Positions 6,921 to 18,300 of a stretch of DNA of 31,674 nt are shown here, in pieces. The position numbers and the translations under genes were made by a program. Every line of letters begins with the position of its first letter. The stretch's first letter is position 1. The notes under the pieces are model-generated. The model saw only the letters and a program-made list of their open reading frames with translations. It was not told the DNA's origin and ran no database searches. Source of the stretch: a virus; IMG/VR virus record IMGVR_UViG_3300037348_000059, positions 1 to 31,674 of that record. One strand, 5' to 3'.

Positions 6921-8735
6921 ATGTCGGGTCTGGGATCATTCATTCAGGGCGCTTTCTCCGGTTACGAGTATGGCGAAAACGTCAAGGACCGCAAAACGCA
7001 GCGGGAGCGGGACAAGGAAAACTACGATTGGACCCGCGAAGGCAGGGATCAGCAGCGCACGGATTGGGACAACGCCAATGCGACCAACGAGCGCAACCGG
7101 CGCGAACAGGCCCGCACGGACGCCGCCGCTTCCGAGGAACGCTCTGTCCTTGCCGCCGCAGGTCAGCGCGCCACCGAAAGTTTCAACACCGCGCCGACGC
7201 CGGATGCAGGGCCAGAACAAGCCCCGCTCGATGCGCAGGCAGCGATCGAGGCGACAGAGGCACAGCCAGCGCAGGTGGGTCGCAGTGTGATGATCGACGG
7301 GCCGCAGATGCAGCAGCCACCACAGCAAGTTCAGGCGCCCGTTGCCCCACAGGCCGAGCAGGGACGGCAAAGCCAGCTTGCAGAGCAGGCCGCGATGCTG
7401 GGCGAGGATATGCGCGGCTACGGCCCCGGCATGGTAGACCCGCAGGCTTACGATGCCGCGCAGAGCGCACCGCAGGGTGGCCGGTCAGTGATGCAGCCAT
7501 CCAAGATGCAGGATCAGCAGATCCCCGCAGACGTTTCGGACGCGATGATTGACGATGTGTATGGGCGGCTGGGGCCAATGCCGACCGACGCCGACATGAA
7601 CGCACAGATCGCGCAAGCCAGTGCAGGACAAACGCCTGCGATACAGGCACAGGTGCAGGCAGACGCAGTGGCGCAGCAGGCACAGCAGGCGCAGCAGACA
7701 CAGCAGGCGGAATCGGATCGGGCGCAGCAGGCAACTGAATCTGCATCGTTCCGCCGCGCGGTCACAGCCGCGCCGCCAAGTCGGCCCGCCCCTGCACCGG
7801 CAGCAGCCATGCCCGCCGCCCCTGCACCAGCGCAGTCATTGCCCGAAGCGGCGGCGACAGCCGTTGAAGGTCAGACGGCAGAGCAGATGCACGACACAGC
7901 AGTCAACGCGCCTGTTGATCAGGGTGGCGCACCGTCCGTTGCCATCGCAGCTGAAACAGCGCCGACCGCTGGGCGTGGGGTTTTGGGCGAGGATGGACCG
8001 GTCAAGACGACCGAGGCACAGCGCACCCGCGCCGTCACGTCATTCCTCGATCACTACGCCGAAACAGCCGTGCCGGAAATCGTGCAGTTCTACGCCAGCA
8101 GGGGCGATATCGAGCGCGCCGAGGCTTTCGAGACATGGGCTACCAGTCGAGAGGCGCGGGGAACGATGGAAAGCTGGGCCAAGTCGGTTCACGCCGCAAG
8201 CATTGGCGACGACGAGGCTTTCCTTGATCACCTTGGTGATACCTTCAACAGCTTTGATGATGGCTATGAGGTGGTCCGTGACAAGTCTGGGTTTGATCGT
8301 GACGAGGAAGGCAAGATCGCAGGGGCAACCGTCACGTTCAAGAACACCCAGACGGGTGAGACGTTCGAGCGCAAATTTGAGGATCAGGCAGATATCATCG
8401 AAATGGGTATCTACGCCATGGCACCGGAACGCATCTTTGACCACCTGTTCGGCCAGCTTGCCAGCGCCAATGAAATCACCGCAGACGCATTGAAGCATCA
8501 ACGGGCCGTTGATCTTGCCATGATCCGCAGCGATGGGTTGGGCGAGCAGAACACCCGCAACGCCGCGCTGATTACATCTGCCAAAAAGCATCTTTCTGAA
8601 ACGAATTTTGCCACCTGGTCGCAGCTATCGACGGCTGAACAGAATGAAATGGCGCTGGAGTTTGTGCGCGCCAACCAATCGGCCGGCGCCCAGCTGGGGC
8701 AGGCTGACGCGCCGCCACCGTATCTGGGCGATTGA
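6921..8735 (+). CDS. Gln/Ala-rich internal virion protein
   Basis: A 604-residue protein with a near-perfect ribosome-binding site (AAGGAGG). The N-terminus (GSFIQGAFSGYEYGE, then a run of charged residues) echoes that of the upstream glucosaminidase. Residues about 60-345 are low-complexity Gln/Ala/Pro sequence with a Q/A repeat near 243-270 and GRSVM motifs at 120-124 and 187-191, plus GRGVL at 351-355. Residues 362-604 are a better-folded, mostly helical domain with a small beta element (GATVTFKNTQTGETFERKF). No enzyme motif is visible. Position between the glucosaminidase and the giant polyvalent protein suggests an ejected internal core component. It is the last gene before a terminator. 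Confidence 0.6.
   Translation: MSGLGSFIQGAFSGYEYGENVKDRKTQRERDKENYDWTREGRDQQRTDWDNANATNERNRREQARTDAAASEERSVLAAAGQRATESFNTAPTPDAGPEQAPLDAQAAIEATEAQPAQVGRSVMIDGPQMQQPPQQVQAPVAPQAEQGRQSQLAEQAAMLGEDMRGYGPGMVDPQAYDAAQSAPQGGRSVMQPSKMQDQQIPADVSDAMIDDVYGRLGPMPTDADMNAQIAQASAGQTPAIQAQVQADAVAQQAQQAQQTQQAESDRAQQATESASFRRAVTAAPPSRPAPAPAAAMPAAPAPAQSLPEAAATAVEGQTAEQMHDTAVNAPVDQGGAPSVAIAAETAPTAGRGVLGEDGPVKTTEAQRTRAVTSFLDHYAETAVPEIVQFYASRGDIERAEAFETWATSREARGTMESWAKSVHAASIGDDEAFLDHLGDTFNSFDDGYEVVRDKSGFDRDEEGKIAGATVTFKNTQTGETFERKFEDQADIIEMGIYAMAPERIFDHLFGQLASANEITADALKHQRAVDLAMIRSDGLGEQNTRNAALITSAKKHLSETNFATWSQLSTAEQNEMALEFVRANQSAGAQLGQADAPPPYLGD
7671..7735 (+). repeat. Degenerate CAG-rich tandem repeat
   Basis: Short imperfect repeats of the type GCGCAGCAGGCACAG encode the Gln/Ala run of the internal virion protein. 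This is ordinary low-complexity coding sequence and may vary in length between related phages. Confidence 0.7.
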
Positions 8736-8839
8736 TGGTTGCATTTTGTTCCAGATAGCGACAATACTTGCTTCAAGGTGATTTGGGTTCGACCTTCCGT
8801 TGCTACAGATCACCGTCCTTGTGTGTCCTCCTGACTTGA

Positions 8840-8875
8840 CGGCTTGCCCTTACCCAAAGGGTGAGCCGTTTTTTT
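8840..8875 (+). terminator. Rho-independent terminator
   Basis: A 10-bp stem (CGGCTTGCCC with GGGTGAGCCG, two G-U pairs) with a 9-nt loop is followed by seven T residues. It lies about 100 bp after the stop of the internal virion gene and before the next ATG, so it marks the end of the tail and core operon. Any in-frame start of the downstream gene inside this structure (GTG at 8861) is therefore unlikely. Confidence 0.85.
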
Positions 8876-8911
8876 ATTGCTGGATCGGCGGTAGTGGGGC
8901 AGGGTGTCGGC

Positions 8912-9190
8912 ATGATCAGCTTCCGCACCCGGATTATCCTCACAGACGTCGCCACCGCCGCGATCGTTATTGGCGTTCACGCGCTTTACGTCGCCGCAAT
9001 AGCGTTGGTGCTTGGGTCTGGTGTCTTGGGCGGCTTGATCATCGGCCTTGCTGGCGGCATCTTGGTGCATCGCTTTATGACGCGCAGCATCGACGCCGAC
9101 CGTGACCGCAAGGCAAATCGGGCGCACAGCGGCCACAAATCCCGCATGGCGTCACGCAGGCCCGATCCGTTCACCGCGGACCAAGATTAA
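8912..9190 (+). CDS. Small two-TM membrane protein
   Basis: A 92-residue protein. I chose the ATG at 8912 because the longer frame would begin inside the terminator hairpin. Two hydrophobic segments are visible (about residues 8-25, ILTDVATAAIVIGVHALYVA, and 28-50, rich in Gly/Leu/Ile), followed by a basic cytoplasmic-type tail with many Arg and Lys residues. I do not recognise a family. It sits alone between the terminator and the giant gene and could be a holin-like or superinfection-exclusion protein, but nothing in the sequence decides this. Confidence 0.5.
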   Translation: MISFRTRIILTDVATAAIVIGVHALYVAAIALVLGSGVLGGLIIGLAGGILVHRFMTRSIDADRDRKANRAHSGHKSRMASRRPDPFTADQD

Positions 9191-9315
9191 TCCCCACACT
9201 CTATTTTCGCTTGCTTCCCACGGCATGCTACTTCTGATATGGATTGCAACAATGTTGCTGCGCATGATGCTTGCGGCTTGTGCTTTCATCTTCCAAAAAC
9301 AGAGGTATCGCAGCC

Positions 9316-12300
9316 GTGGTCAAGAACGTCTTTGCACAATCCCCCGTCGATGCGGCCAACGAAACAGCCCGCAGTGTTCTTGGTGGAGCGGGTCGCACAG
9401 CCCCGCAGCGCGCCGCGCCGCCCCAAGCCCCCAGCACATATGACAGCGCCGCCTTGGCAAGCACCTATCAGGTGCCGCAGAACGTCATTGACGCCGTAGC
9501 GCAGACGTCCGGCATCCAAGACCCTGCCGAATTGGCCCAATTTGGCGACCGCTTTGCACGGACGATATCCGACCACCTGAAAAACGGCATGAAAATGAAG
9601 GACGCCATGACTGCGACCTTTGGCGAGGGCGAGGATCTGCAACCGATCCTTGATTTGGCCGTGAACCTTGCAGCCCCCCGCGATCCCGCACCGGCCCATG
9701 CAGATGGCGAACGGTCGCGTCTGGCCCAATCCTTTGAGCAGGGCATGGCATCTGCCACGGTGCGCGGCACGGACATGATGGTCGATATGTCTGCCTCGTT
9801 GGAAGAAGGCGCGCTTGGCCGCATGTTCTATGCCGCCCGCAAGAAGATCGGTCTTGATACAGACACTCCAGAGCAACGCGCGCAGGCATTGCGTGACGCA
9901 CCGCGTGGTGATGGCTACATCGCGGCCAAAGAAACCCTGGAGCGCCTTGATGCCGAGGGTTTCCAGATCGCAGACTGGCGAGACGTCCGTGGTCTGGGAT
10001 CGATGGTGTCCTTTGCCGCTGAAAACATCGCCACATCACTGCCACAGATGGGTGCGACATTGGCATCCGCTCCGCTGAGCGCACCACTCACAATCGCATT
10101 GCTGGGCGGTGAGGCCAACGAGGAATTGAAAGAGCGGACCGACCTTTCCGAAGCTGACCGCGTTGCAGTCGCGACCGGTGCAGGCACCCTGATGTGGGGT
10201 CTTGAGGTATTCGGTCTGGCAAAGGTGTTCGGCCCATTATTGCCGGGTCAGGTTGCAAAAAAAGCCTTGCGCGGCGAGTTGGCAGATCATCTTGTGCAGG
10301 GTGGCATCAAGCGCAGCGCCGCCCGCGTTTTGCAAGCCGCGGTTGCCGAAGGCAGCACAGAAACCATGCAAGAAGGCATTGTCATGGCCGCGACTAGCGC
10401 GTCTGGCGGTGAGTATACCCGCGACGAGGTAATGAAGCGCCTGACAGATGCTTTTGTCGCTGGCGGAGCAGCCGGTGGCGGTATCCGCGCCGGTTTGGAG
10501 CCAGTCGAAGCCGCGCGCGACAAGGTGTTTGGCCGAGGCGAACCGGCAGCCGCAGGCCCGACCGCAACTCTGGACGAGGTTCTTTCCGCAGCAGAGGCCC
10601 GCTTCAACGAGCTGACGGCGAAGGCGACGGGCGGTCAGACGATGGACCCCGAAACCGGCGAGGTTATTCGGACCAAAGGCGCAATTCTGACGGCAGAGGA
10701 AAGGGCCGAACGCGACTTCCTTGGTCAGAACATGAGCAACCCCGATGTGCTGGCGCAGGCCGCAGGCGTGACGATCATCGAACCGCCGCAGGCCGAGGCA
10801 CCCGCCGCAGTCGACCCGCAGACGGGCATGCCCCCGCAATCACCCAGCGCCGTTGTCCCTGCACCGGAAGCGCCGCCCGCTGGCCCCATGAGCCGCGCCG
10901 CGATGGCGGCTGGCCCACAGACGCGCCCTGACCTGAAACCGGACAGCAAGGTTCGCATTGCCATCCAAGGCGGCAACCCTGTCGAAGCCGTGTTCAAGGG
11001 CGAGAGCGGCGGCAGTCTCAATCTGGAAGTGAACGGAGAACGGGCGATCATCAGCCCCGAAATGATGGCGTCAGGCCAGTTTGAAATCACACCAATCGAC
11101 GCACTGGCCGAAGCGGCAAGGCCCGAGGCAACCGGCCTTGAGGATCTGGGCGAAGTCGCGGGCGCTATGGGTGGCAACCTGCGCGATATGCTGTTTGCAA
11201 AGGTCGAGTCAGGCGACACGACAGAGAACGGCGCAGCATCACCGATCTTGCAGATGGCAAAGCTGATCAAGACCAACGGCGGAACAGTCACCCGCAACGA
11301 TCTGGACGCGATCAACACCTTGACAGATGAAGTCATGGCTCTGCCGGTGGATAAGCGCAAGGCGGCCGCACTGGAGCGCGCAAAGGGCTGGACGCCAGCA
11401 CCGGCACCAGAGGCAGCGCAGGCCGAAGCAGCCAAGCCCTACAAGCCGCGCGAACCCAAGTTGATGAAGCGGCCCATGACGACGCAGATCAAATACATCA
11501 CTGGCGGGATTGATCCAGGCGGCAATGTTGGGCTTGAACTGAAAGCGCGCGGGATCACAGCGCAGACGCACCCCGGCCTATTCCGCATCGGAGGCCGCAA
11601 TGATCTGGACAACCTGCCGGAATCGGAATGGCGCGAGTATGGGGCCGCCGTTGAACTGGACGGAAATGGCTATGTCAGCCAGCAGTGGATCATCGACAGC
11701 ATCGAGGCCGAGGCGCGCGGAGAGCCTATCCAGAACACTGAACAGCAGGCGTTGCAGCAGATCCGCAATGCTAAACTGGAGAAAGACGATTACGAGGACC
11801 AGCTTGCGAACGGAACCGTGCGCGAGGACGTGGCTCCCGCGCCACTGCCGCCGATGGACCGCTTCTCATACATCGATGAAGCCAGCCGTGGTGACATGAT
11901 CGACCGGGAGATTGCCAAATTCGAGCAAGACACCGGCATGACACTGACCGGCGCCGAACGCGCCTTTGTGACGCTCAATTTCACAGAAAATGAATACAGC
12001 ATCGAGGATAGCATGTATTCATTCGGCCAACAGCAGATTGACGAGGGGTATCTTGATGAAATCGACCGACCAGAAAACAACGTCCCGTTCGGGGACGAGC
12101 CTGACGCCGGAACAGCGGCGCGCGATATCGAAGGAGAGCCGGAAGAAGGCGCGGGCAGTGATCAACGACCCCGCAGCCCCGCCGGAACTGAAACAGCGGT
12201 CGATGCGGATGCTCAAAATGATGAACGCCCTGGACCGCAGGACGGCGCCGAAAGCGTAACGCCGCCCGCGACCGAGCAGACACCCGAAGGTGAGCAAACA

Positions 12301-15300
12301 CTGATCGAGGGCGTGAAGCCCGTCACCGACCGCGACCGGCTGGAAGCGCAGGCGAAGAAGCCCAAGCGCGGCGGCGATGCTGCAACGGACTTTGGCCTGT
12401 TTGACACCGGCGCGCGGGACCAGACCGACATGTTCGCGGATGGCACTGCCCCAGCGGCCAAAAAGCCCACAGTGCCAGAACCGAAGCTTCAAGACGGCTG
12501 GCCAAACACGCTGATCAAATCCCGCCATGCGGCCAAGCAGGTCGGATTGACCAGCGAGGCAGTCGGTGACGCATGGTCGAACAAGGACGCGCTGATTGCC
12601 GCCGTTGATGCGCGCCTGAAAGTTCTCGGTTTTCCCGATCTGGTGTCGCAGTTTGCCAAGCCCGAAAACAGTCGCCCACCAATCGGTTCGCCAGAATACA
12701 CGCTGATCGACGCCATGAACGACCTGATGGACATGCAGGCCGAAGAAGCCGCGCAGGGCATGATTACTGACGGCCGCTTGGGATCAAGGATCGACGGGCA
12801 AAAGGCTCTGGTCAAGCGCATGCAGAAGGAAGCCGATGATCTGGCCGGTTCCGTGGCCGAGGCAGCATCAGATGCCGACCCGACGCCGACCGAGGGGCAG
12901 AAGGAAGCCGGAAACTATCAGCTTGGTCACGCGATCTGGAACGGGCTGCACCTGTCCATTGAGAACAAAAAGGGCAGCACCCGCAGCAAGACGACGCCAG
13001 ACGGCAAAACCGCTTGGTCAGTCGTGATGCCTGCGCACTATGGCTACTTCAAAATGACCAAGGGTGCGGATGGCGATCACGTCGACTTCTACATGGGCGA
13101 CGTGGAAACGTCCGACTATGTGATGTGGATCGACCAGGCAGATGCTGAAACCGGCAAGTTTGACGAACACAAGATCATGGTGGGGTTCACATCGCGCGGT
13201 GCGGCGCTGGCCGCATACCGTGCTGGGTTCAGTGATGGCAAAGGCAACGACAGGCTGGGCGGGTTCTTTGAGGGCGATGTGGCGCAACTCAAGGCATGGC
13301 TGGAAAGCACGTTAGATTCCACGCTCAGCGCCAAGAAGCCCGTCAACGGCGCACTCACATTCCCGTTCAAAGAGAAGCCCGTTGCAGCCGCCCAGATCGA
13401 GGCAGCAAGCGAACCCAAGATGCCAAAGGGTTATATTTTGGGTAGTGTTGTAAAGCTATCGAAGTCGCGGGCAGAAATGTCGGCTGGCGATGTTGACGCC
13501 AGCAGCGGTAATTGGGTGGAGGGCGATTACAAAGCAGTCATTTCAAGAGATAATCCATACTCGGTGGTTGGCGGATACGGCAAGACCCGCAACGAGGCCA
13601 TTCAGGACGCCGTAAAACGCGCGCTGCGCAAAGAACCAGATGCACCAAAAAGCGATCAGGCAAAACCGGCCGCGACTGGTATCCTTTCCGGCTTGTCGCA
13701 GGCAAAGCAGGACCGCGCCGCCGAGTTGAAAAAGCGGCTGGCCGACAAAGCCCGGACCCAGACCAGCAGCGGGCTTGATCCTGAATATATCACGCTTGGC
13801 GGCGAACTGGTCGCGCTCTACATCGAGGCGGGCACCAAGCGTTTCGGCCAGATGCTGCGCGACTTTGCAGAGACGACCGGCCTTTCCATGCGTGAGGCGC
13901 AGGCACCGATGCGCGACGCCTACAACCACATTCGCGACGAAATGGACCTTGATGGCAAGGACGTGTCCGACATGGATAGCGCCACCGAAGTCATGGCCGA
14001 TGTTCGCGCCGCACTGGCAGAGGCACTGGCAGAGGCAGACGCACCGGCAGTGGCCCCAGAGGCAACCCCAGCAGCGACACCAGCCCCAACCGGCAACCCG
14101 CTGGCCGACAAGCTGCGCGCCTACGCTGACGGCGATCTGGTGCAGCACACGACCAAACGCGGCAGGGTCTTGTCTGGTTATATCCTCAAAGGCGTGACCA
14201 AGGACGACGCCAAGAAGATTGACGAATACACGTTCAGCAAGGATGGCGGTTTTTTCATCCGCGAGAATGACGCCGCGCAATACTTGGCCGAAGCCGAGGA
14301 CGCAGCCACAGACGCACCAGCGGCGCAGCCGGAAATGGTTGGCGAAGCCTTTAGCGAGCAGAGCGAACAAAGCCAGACCAGCCAGCAGGCAGAGTCTAAA
14401 CCCAACGCCATATCTGGCCCCGACACTCGCATCGAACGCCTGCGCCTTGTTGATCACTTCGCAGAACGCTTGCTGGCTGGTGATGGCTATTCAACGATTG
14501 TCGTGGCCCGAAAGCAGGCCGAGTCCGTTCTTGGCCGGTCACTGACCGAAGCCGACTTGAAGATGATCGAGGAATCCATCGAAAGCGGGATCGTGAAGGC
14601 AGCCCGCGACATTGTGCGCCAAGGCAAAAATGCGGCCGTAACGTTTGACGCGCTGGTCGACCTGTATAAGCGCCAGCCCAAGCTGGCACAGCGCACGTCC
14701 ACGTCCATTGAAATGCAGGCTTACTCCACACCGGCGCCGATGGCCTTTATAGCGTCGACTCTGGCTGGTATCGCACCAGACAGCACCACGACCGTCTACG
14801 AGCCGACCGCCGGAACGGGCATGCTATTGATGAACGCGGAACCGGCCAACATCACGGCCAACGAGTTGCAGACTTCGCGCATGGTGTTGCTATCCAGCAT
14901 CTATGCCGGTGCCGATCTGCGCAACGGCGATGCAATGCTGGATACCCCGCCGAGCGGTGTCGATGTGGTCATTGCCAACCCGCCGTTCGGCAAGGTCAAA
15001 GACGCCGATGGCCGCAACAAGGAATGGGGCTTTGAGGGATCGACCGGCACGACGACCGAGGTCGACCACGCCATTTCCATGCGCGCACTATCTGCGATGG
15101 CCGACAATGGCCGCGCCGTTCTGATCGTCGGTGGACACCAGGGGGATGCCGACGCGCGCAAGCAAAGCTATCGGACTCCGAAAAACCGTGCTTTCTGGAA
15201 GAAACTATACGATAATTATAATGTGACCGAGCATTTCACGCTGGATGGTGGGCTTTATTCCCGTCAGGGCGCGGGCTGGCCGGTCGATGTGGTTGTGATC

Positions 15301-18300
15301 GAGGGGCGTAGCGCAAGCCAAAAAGCGTTGCCTATGAAAGAAGCGCCGACCCTGTATGGCGCATGGGATGAACTGAAAGGCCGCGTCGATGGACGACTTG
15401 ATAGCTTGGACCCCAGAGGGGGCCGAACCGCAGATAGCGATGGCACTGTTCAATCGCCCCAAGGGGGACTTGACGGAGGATCAGTATCTGGACGGCCTGC
15501 TACGCCGGTTCAAGATGCTGGTATCGGAGGAACGCCAACAGGGCAGCAATCCGCTGGCACAAGCGCAGGCTCTGATGCAACAGTGGGACGGCCTCGACCC
15601 ACAGCGGATGGAGGACGTGCCGGAAATGCTGGTGGCGTCGGAAACGCTGCGAACCCTTCTGCCGATGCATCTGTTCCCAATTCCGGCAGCGCAAATCAAG
15701 AACAGTCTGGACGACCGGCGGCTGACCAAACAAATGACCTTTTCGGACCTCCTAACGGCGATCTACCCAACAGCGTAAATCCTGCCGTCAAGACGGTAGA
15801 TCGGAACAACACCGAAGCTGAAACCGACTTTCAGGTTCAGTATTCGCCGCGCTCGAACGCGCGCTTTGCCGTTGGCACACTGGTTCCCAAGAACGTCGCA
15901 ACAGCCGTGGGTCAGGCGCTGGCCAACCTTGCCGACCGCGTGGGCGATATCGATACCTACGTTGCGAAAGAGTTGGGCTATACGCTCGATGAAATGCTTG
16001 GGACCGACAGCAAGCCCGGTTTTTTCTCTGCCGAACAGGTGGACGCCATTGCGCTCGCAATCAGCAATGTGAGCGAAAACGCGGGCTTCATCATCGGGGA
16101 TCAGACTGGTGTGGGCAAGGGCCGCATTGTTGCGGGCATGATCCGGTATGCGCTGCGCCAAGGTAAGACGCCGGTGTTCTTCACGGTCAAGCCGGGACTG
16201 TATGGCGACATGATGCGCGATCTGCGCGATATCGGGTCTGGCGACCTTCTGCCATCAATCATGGTGACGAACGAAGGGCTGCGCGCAGGCGAGGCCGTGC
16301 CTATTTCATCGAAGGCGGGCGACGTGATTTCGTCAGGCACACCGGCAGAACAGAAGGCCGCGATCAGGCACATGATCAACAGCAATAGGCTTCCCGATGG
16401 CAAGGAAGTGCTGTTCACGACCTACGACCAGATGAACACGCAGAAAGGCCAGCCGACAGACCGCATGCGGGCGATGATGGCTATTGCCGACAATGCCATG
16501 TTCATTCTTGATGAAAGCCATGAGGCTGGCGGTTCACCGGCTGGAGCGCGCAGCGCAAAGGACGCGGCAGAACCGCGATCTGTGTTCATGCGCAGGCTGT
16601 TGTCCGCATCCCCGAACGGCAAGATGTTTTCTTCCGCGACCTTTGCGAAAAACTCGACCGTCATGTCGCTCTATTCGTCCACCAACATGAAGAACGCACT
16701 GCCAAGCGAGGCGCAGCTTATCAGCGCCGTAGAGCGGGGCGGTGACGCGCTCTTGCAGGTGATCAGTTCAGGACTGGTGCAGGATGGTCAGTATGTGCGC
16801 CGTGAGCGGACATACGAGGGCATCAGCATGACGATGCAGGTGCTGGATTCCGACCCGATTTCCGCAGAGAACGGCGCGCTGGCTGTGCGTGAAATCTTCA
16901 TGCTGGATAATCAGTATATGGAGGGCGTAAGAGCCGCATATATCGACAATCTGGAAAGCGAAGGCGGCGGCGGCGGCGCTGACAATGCGATTGGCGAGTC
17001 CGGTGCATCTTCCACCAACTTTTCATCGACAATGCACAATGTCGTTTCGCAGTTGCTGTTGTCGATCAAGGCAAAGGAGGTCGCAGACAAGGCGATCCAG
17101 CTTCACAAGGATGGCAAAAAGCCGATCATCGCGCTGTCCAACACCAACGCATCGATCATCGACGACTATGTGCGCGACCGCGATCTTTCGCTGGGCGACA
17201 CTCTTACCGTGCCGTTCAATGAGATACTGCGCCGGTATCTGCAACGACTGCGCCGCATCACGATCAAGGACGAGGACGGCAACAAGACGCACCACTACCT
17301 GTCGGACGCAGAAATCATTGAGTTTGGCGGCGGTGTCGCATTGGACCAGATGCGCGCGACCGAACGCCTGATCGATGAATTGGACTTGGGCGATCTGCCT
17401 GGTTCGCCCATCGACTTTATCCGCGACAGGATGGCAGCCGCTGGCGTCGTCGTCGGTGAAATCACAGGGCGCAGCAAGGTGATCGAGAACGGCGTCCTAT
17501 CGACCCGCAAGGGAGGTCAGGCAGAAAACAAGCGGATCATGAACCGCTACAACTCTGGTGCCGTAAATGCGCTGATCATCAACCGATCCGGCGCGACCGG
17601 ATTTTCGATGCATGCGACAGACAAGGCCGACAATGACGGCAAGGTTCGTGCCATGCTGATCTTGCAGCCCGACAACAACATCGACATTTTCATGCAGATG
17701 CTTGGGCGTGTGAACCGGACGGGCCAAATCGTTCTTCCCGAATACTACATCATGGTTTCCGATCTGGCTGTTGAGAAGCGGCCAGCCGCTCTCTTGATGA
17801 AGAAGCTGGCAAGCCTGAACGCATCGACCACGGCGAACAAGAAATCAGCCGTGATGATGGAGGACGCGCCCGACTTCATGAACAAATACGGCGATAAGGT
17901 CATTCAGCAGTATTTGCGCGACAACCCCGAAGTCTCGATGGCGACCGGCGTTGATGCACCGGGAAATGATGCCTTGTCGGGCATCGCCGCAAAGCTAACC
18001 GGCAAGCTGATCATCATGGGGCCAAAGCGCACCGAGGAAATATACGAGGAAATCGAGGCGGCATATTCCAGCTATATCGAGGAACTGAACAGCCTTGGCA
18101 CCAACGACCTTGAGGCCACCGTTCTTGATGTCGATGCGCGCACCGACACGTCCGAAGTGATCGAAGCCGGAATCGCCACCAATAGCGCGTTCGGTCAGGA
18201 TACCGTGCTTGAAAAGGTCAACATGAAGATCATCGGCAAGCCATACACTGCCAAAAAGCTGGCGGAACTGGTGGACGAGAAGCTGGACGGGAAAACATTG

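Noticed and set aside
6559-7290. 243-codon ORF overlapping the glucosaminidase and next gene
   Set aside because: Out-of-frame translation of two well-supported genes; Arg/Ser/Pro-rich with no domain.
7621-8493. 290-codon +1-frame ORF in the Gln/Ala-rich internal protein gene
   Set aside because: Product is Arg/Ser/Gln low-complexity without a ribosome-binding site or globular pattern, unlike the two nested genes accepted in the giant ORF.
9223-9443. ORF beginning MLLLIWIATMLLRMML with a lipobox-like LAAC before the giant gene
   Set aside because: Only the first 20 residues look protein-like; the rest is shadow of the giant gene's N-terminus, and there is no ribosome-binding site.
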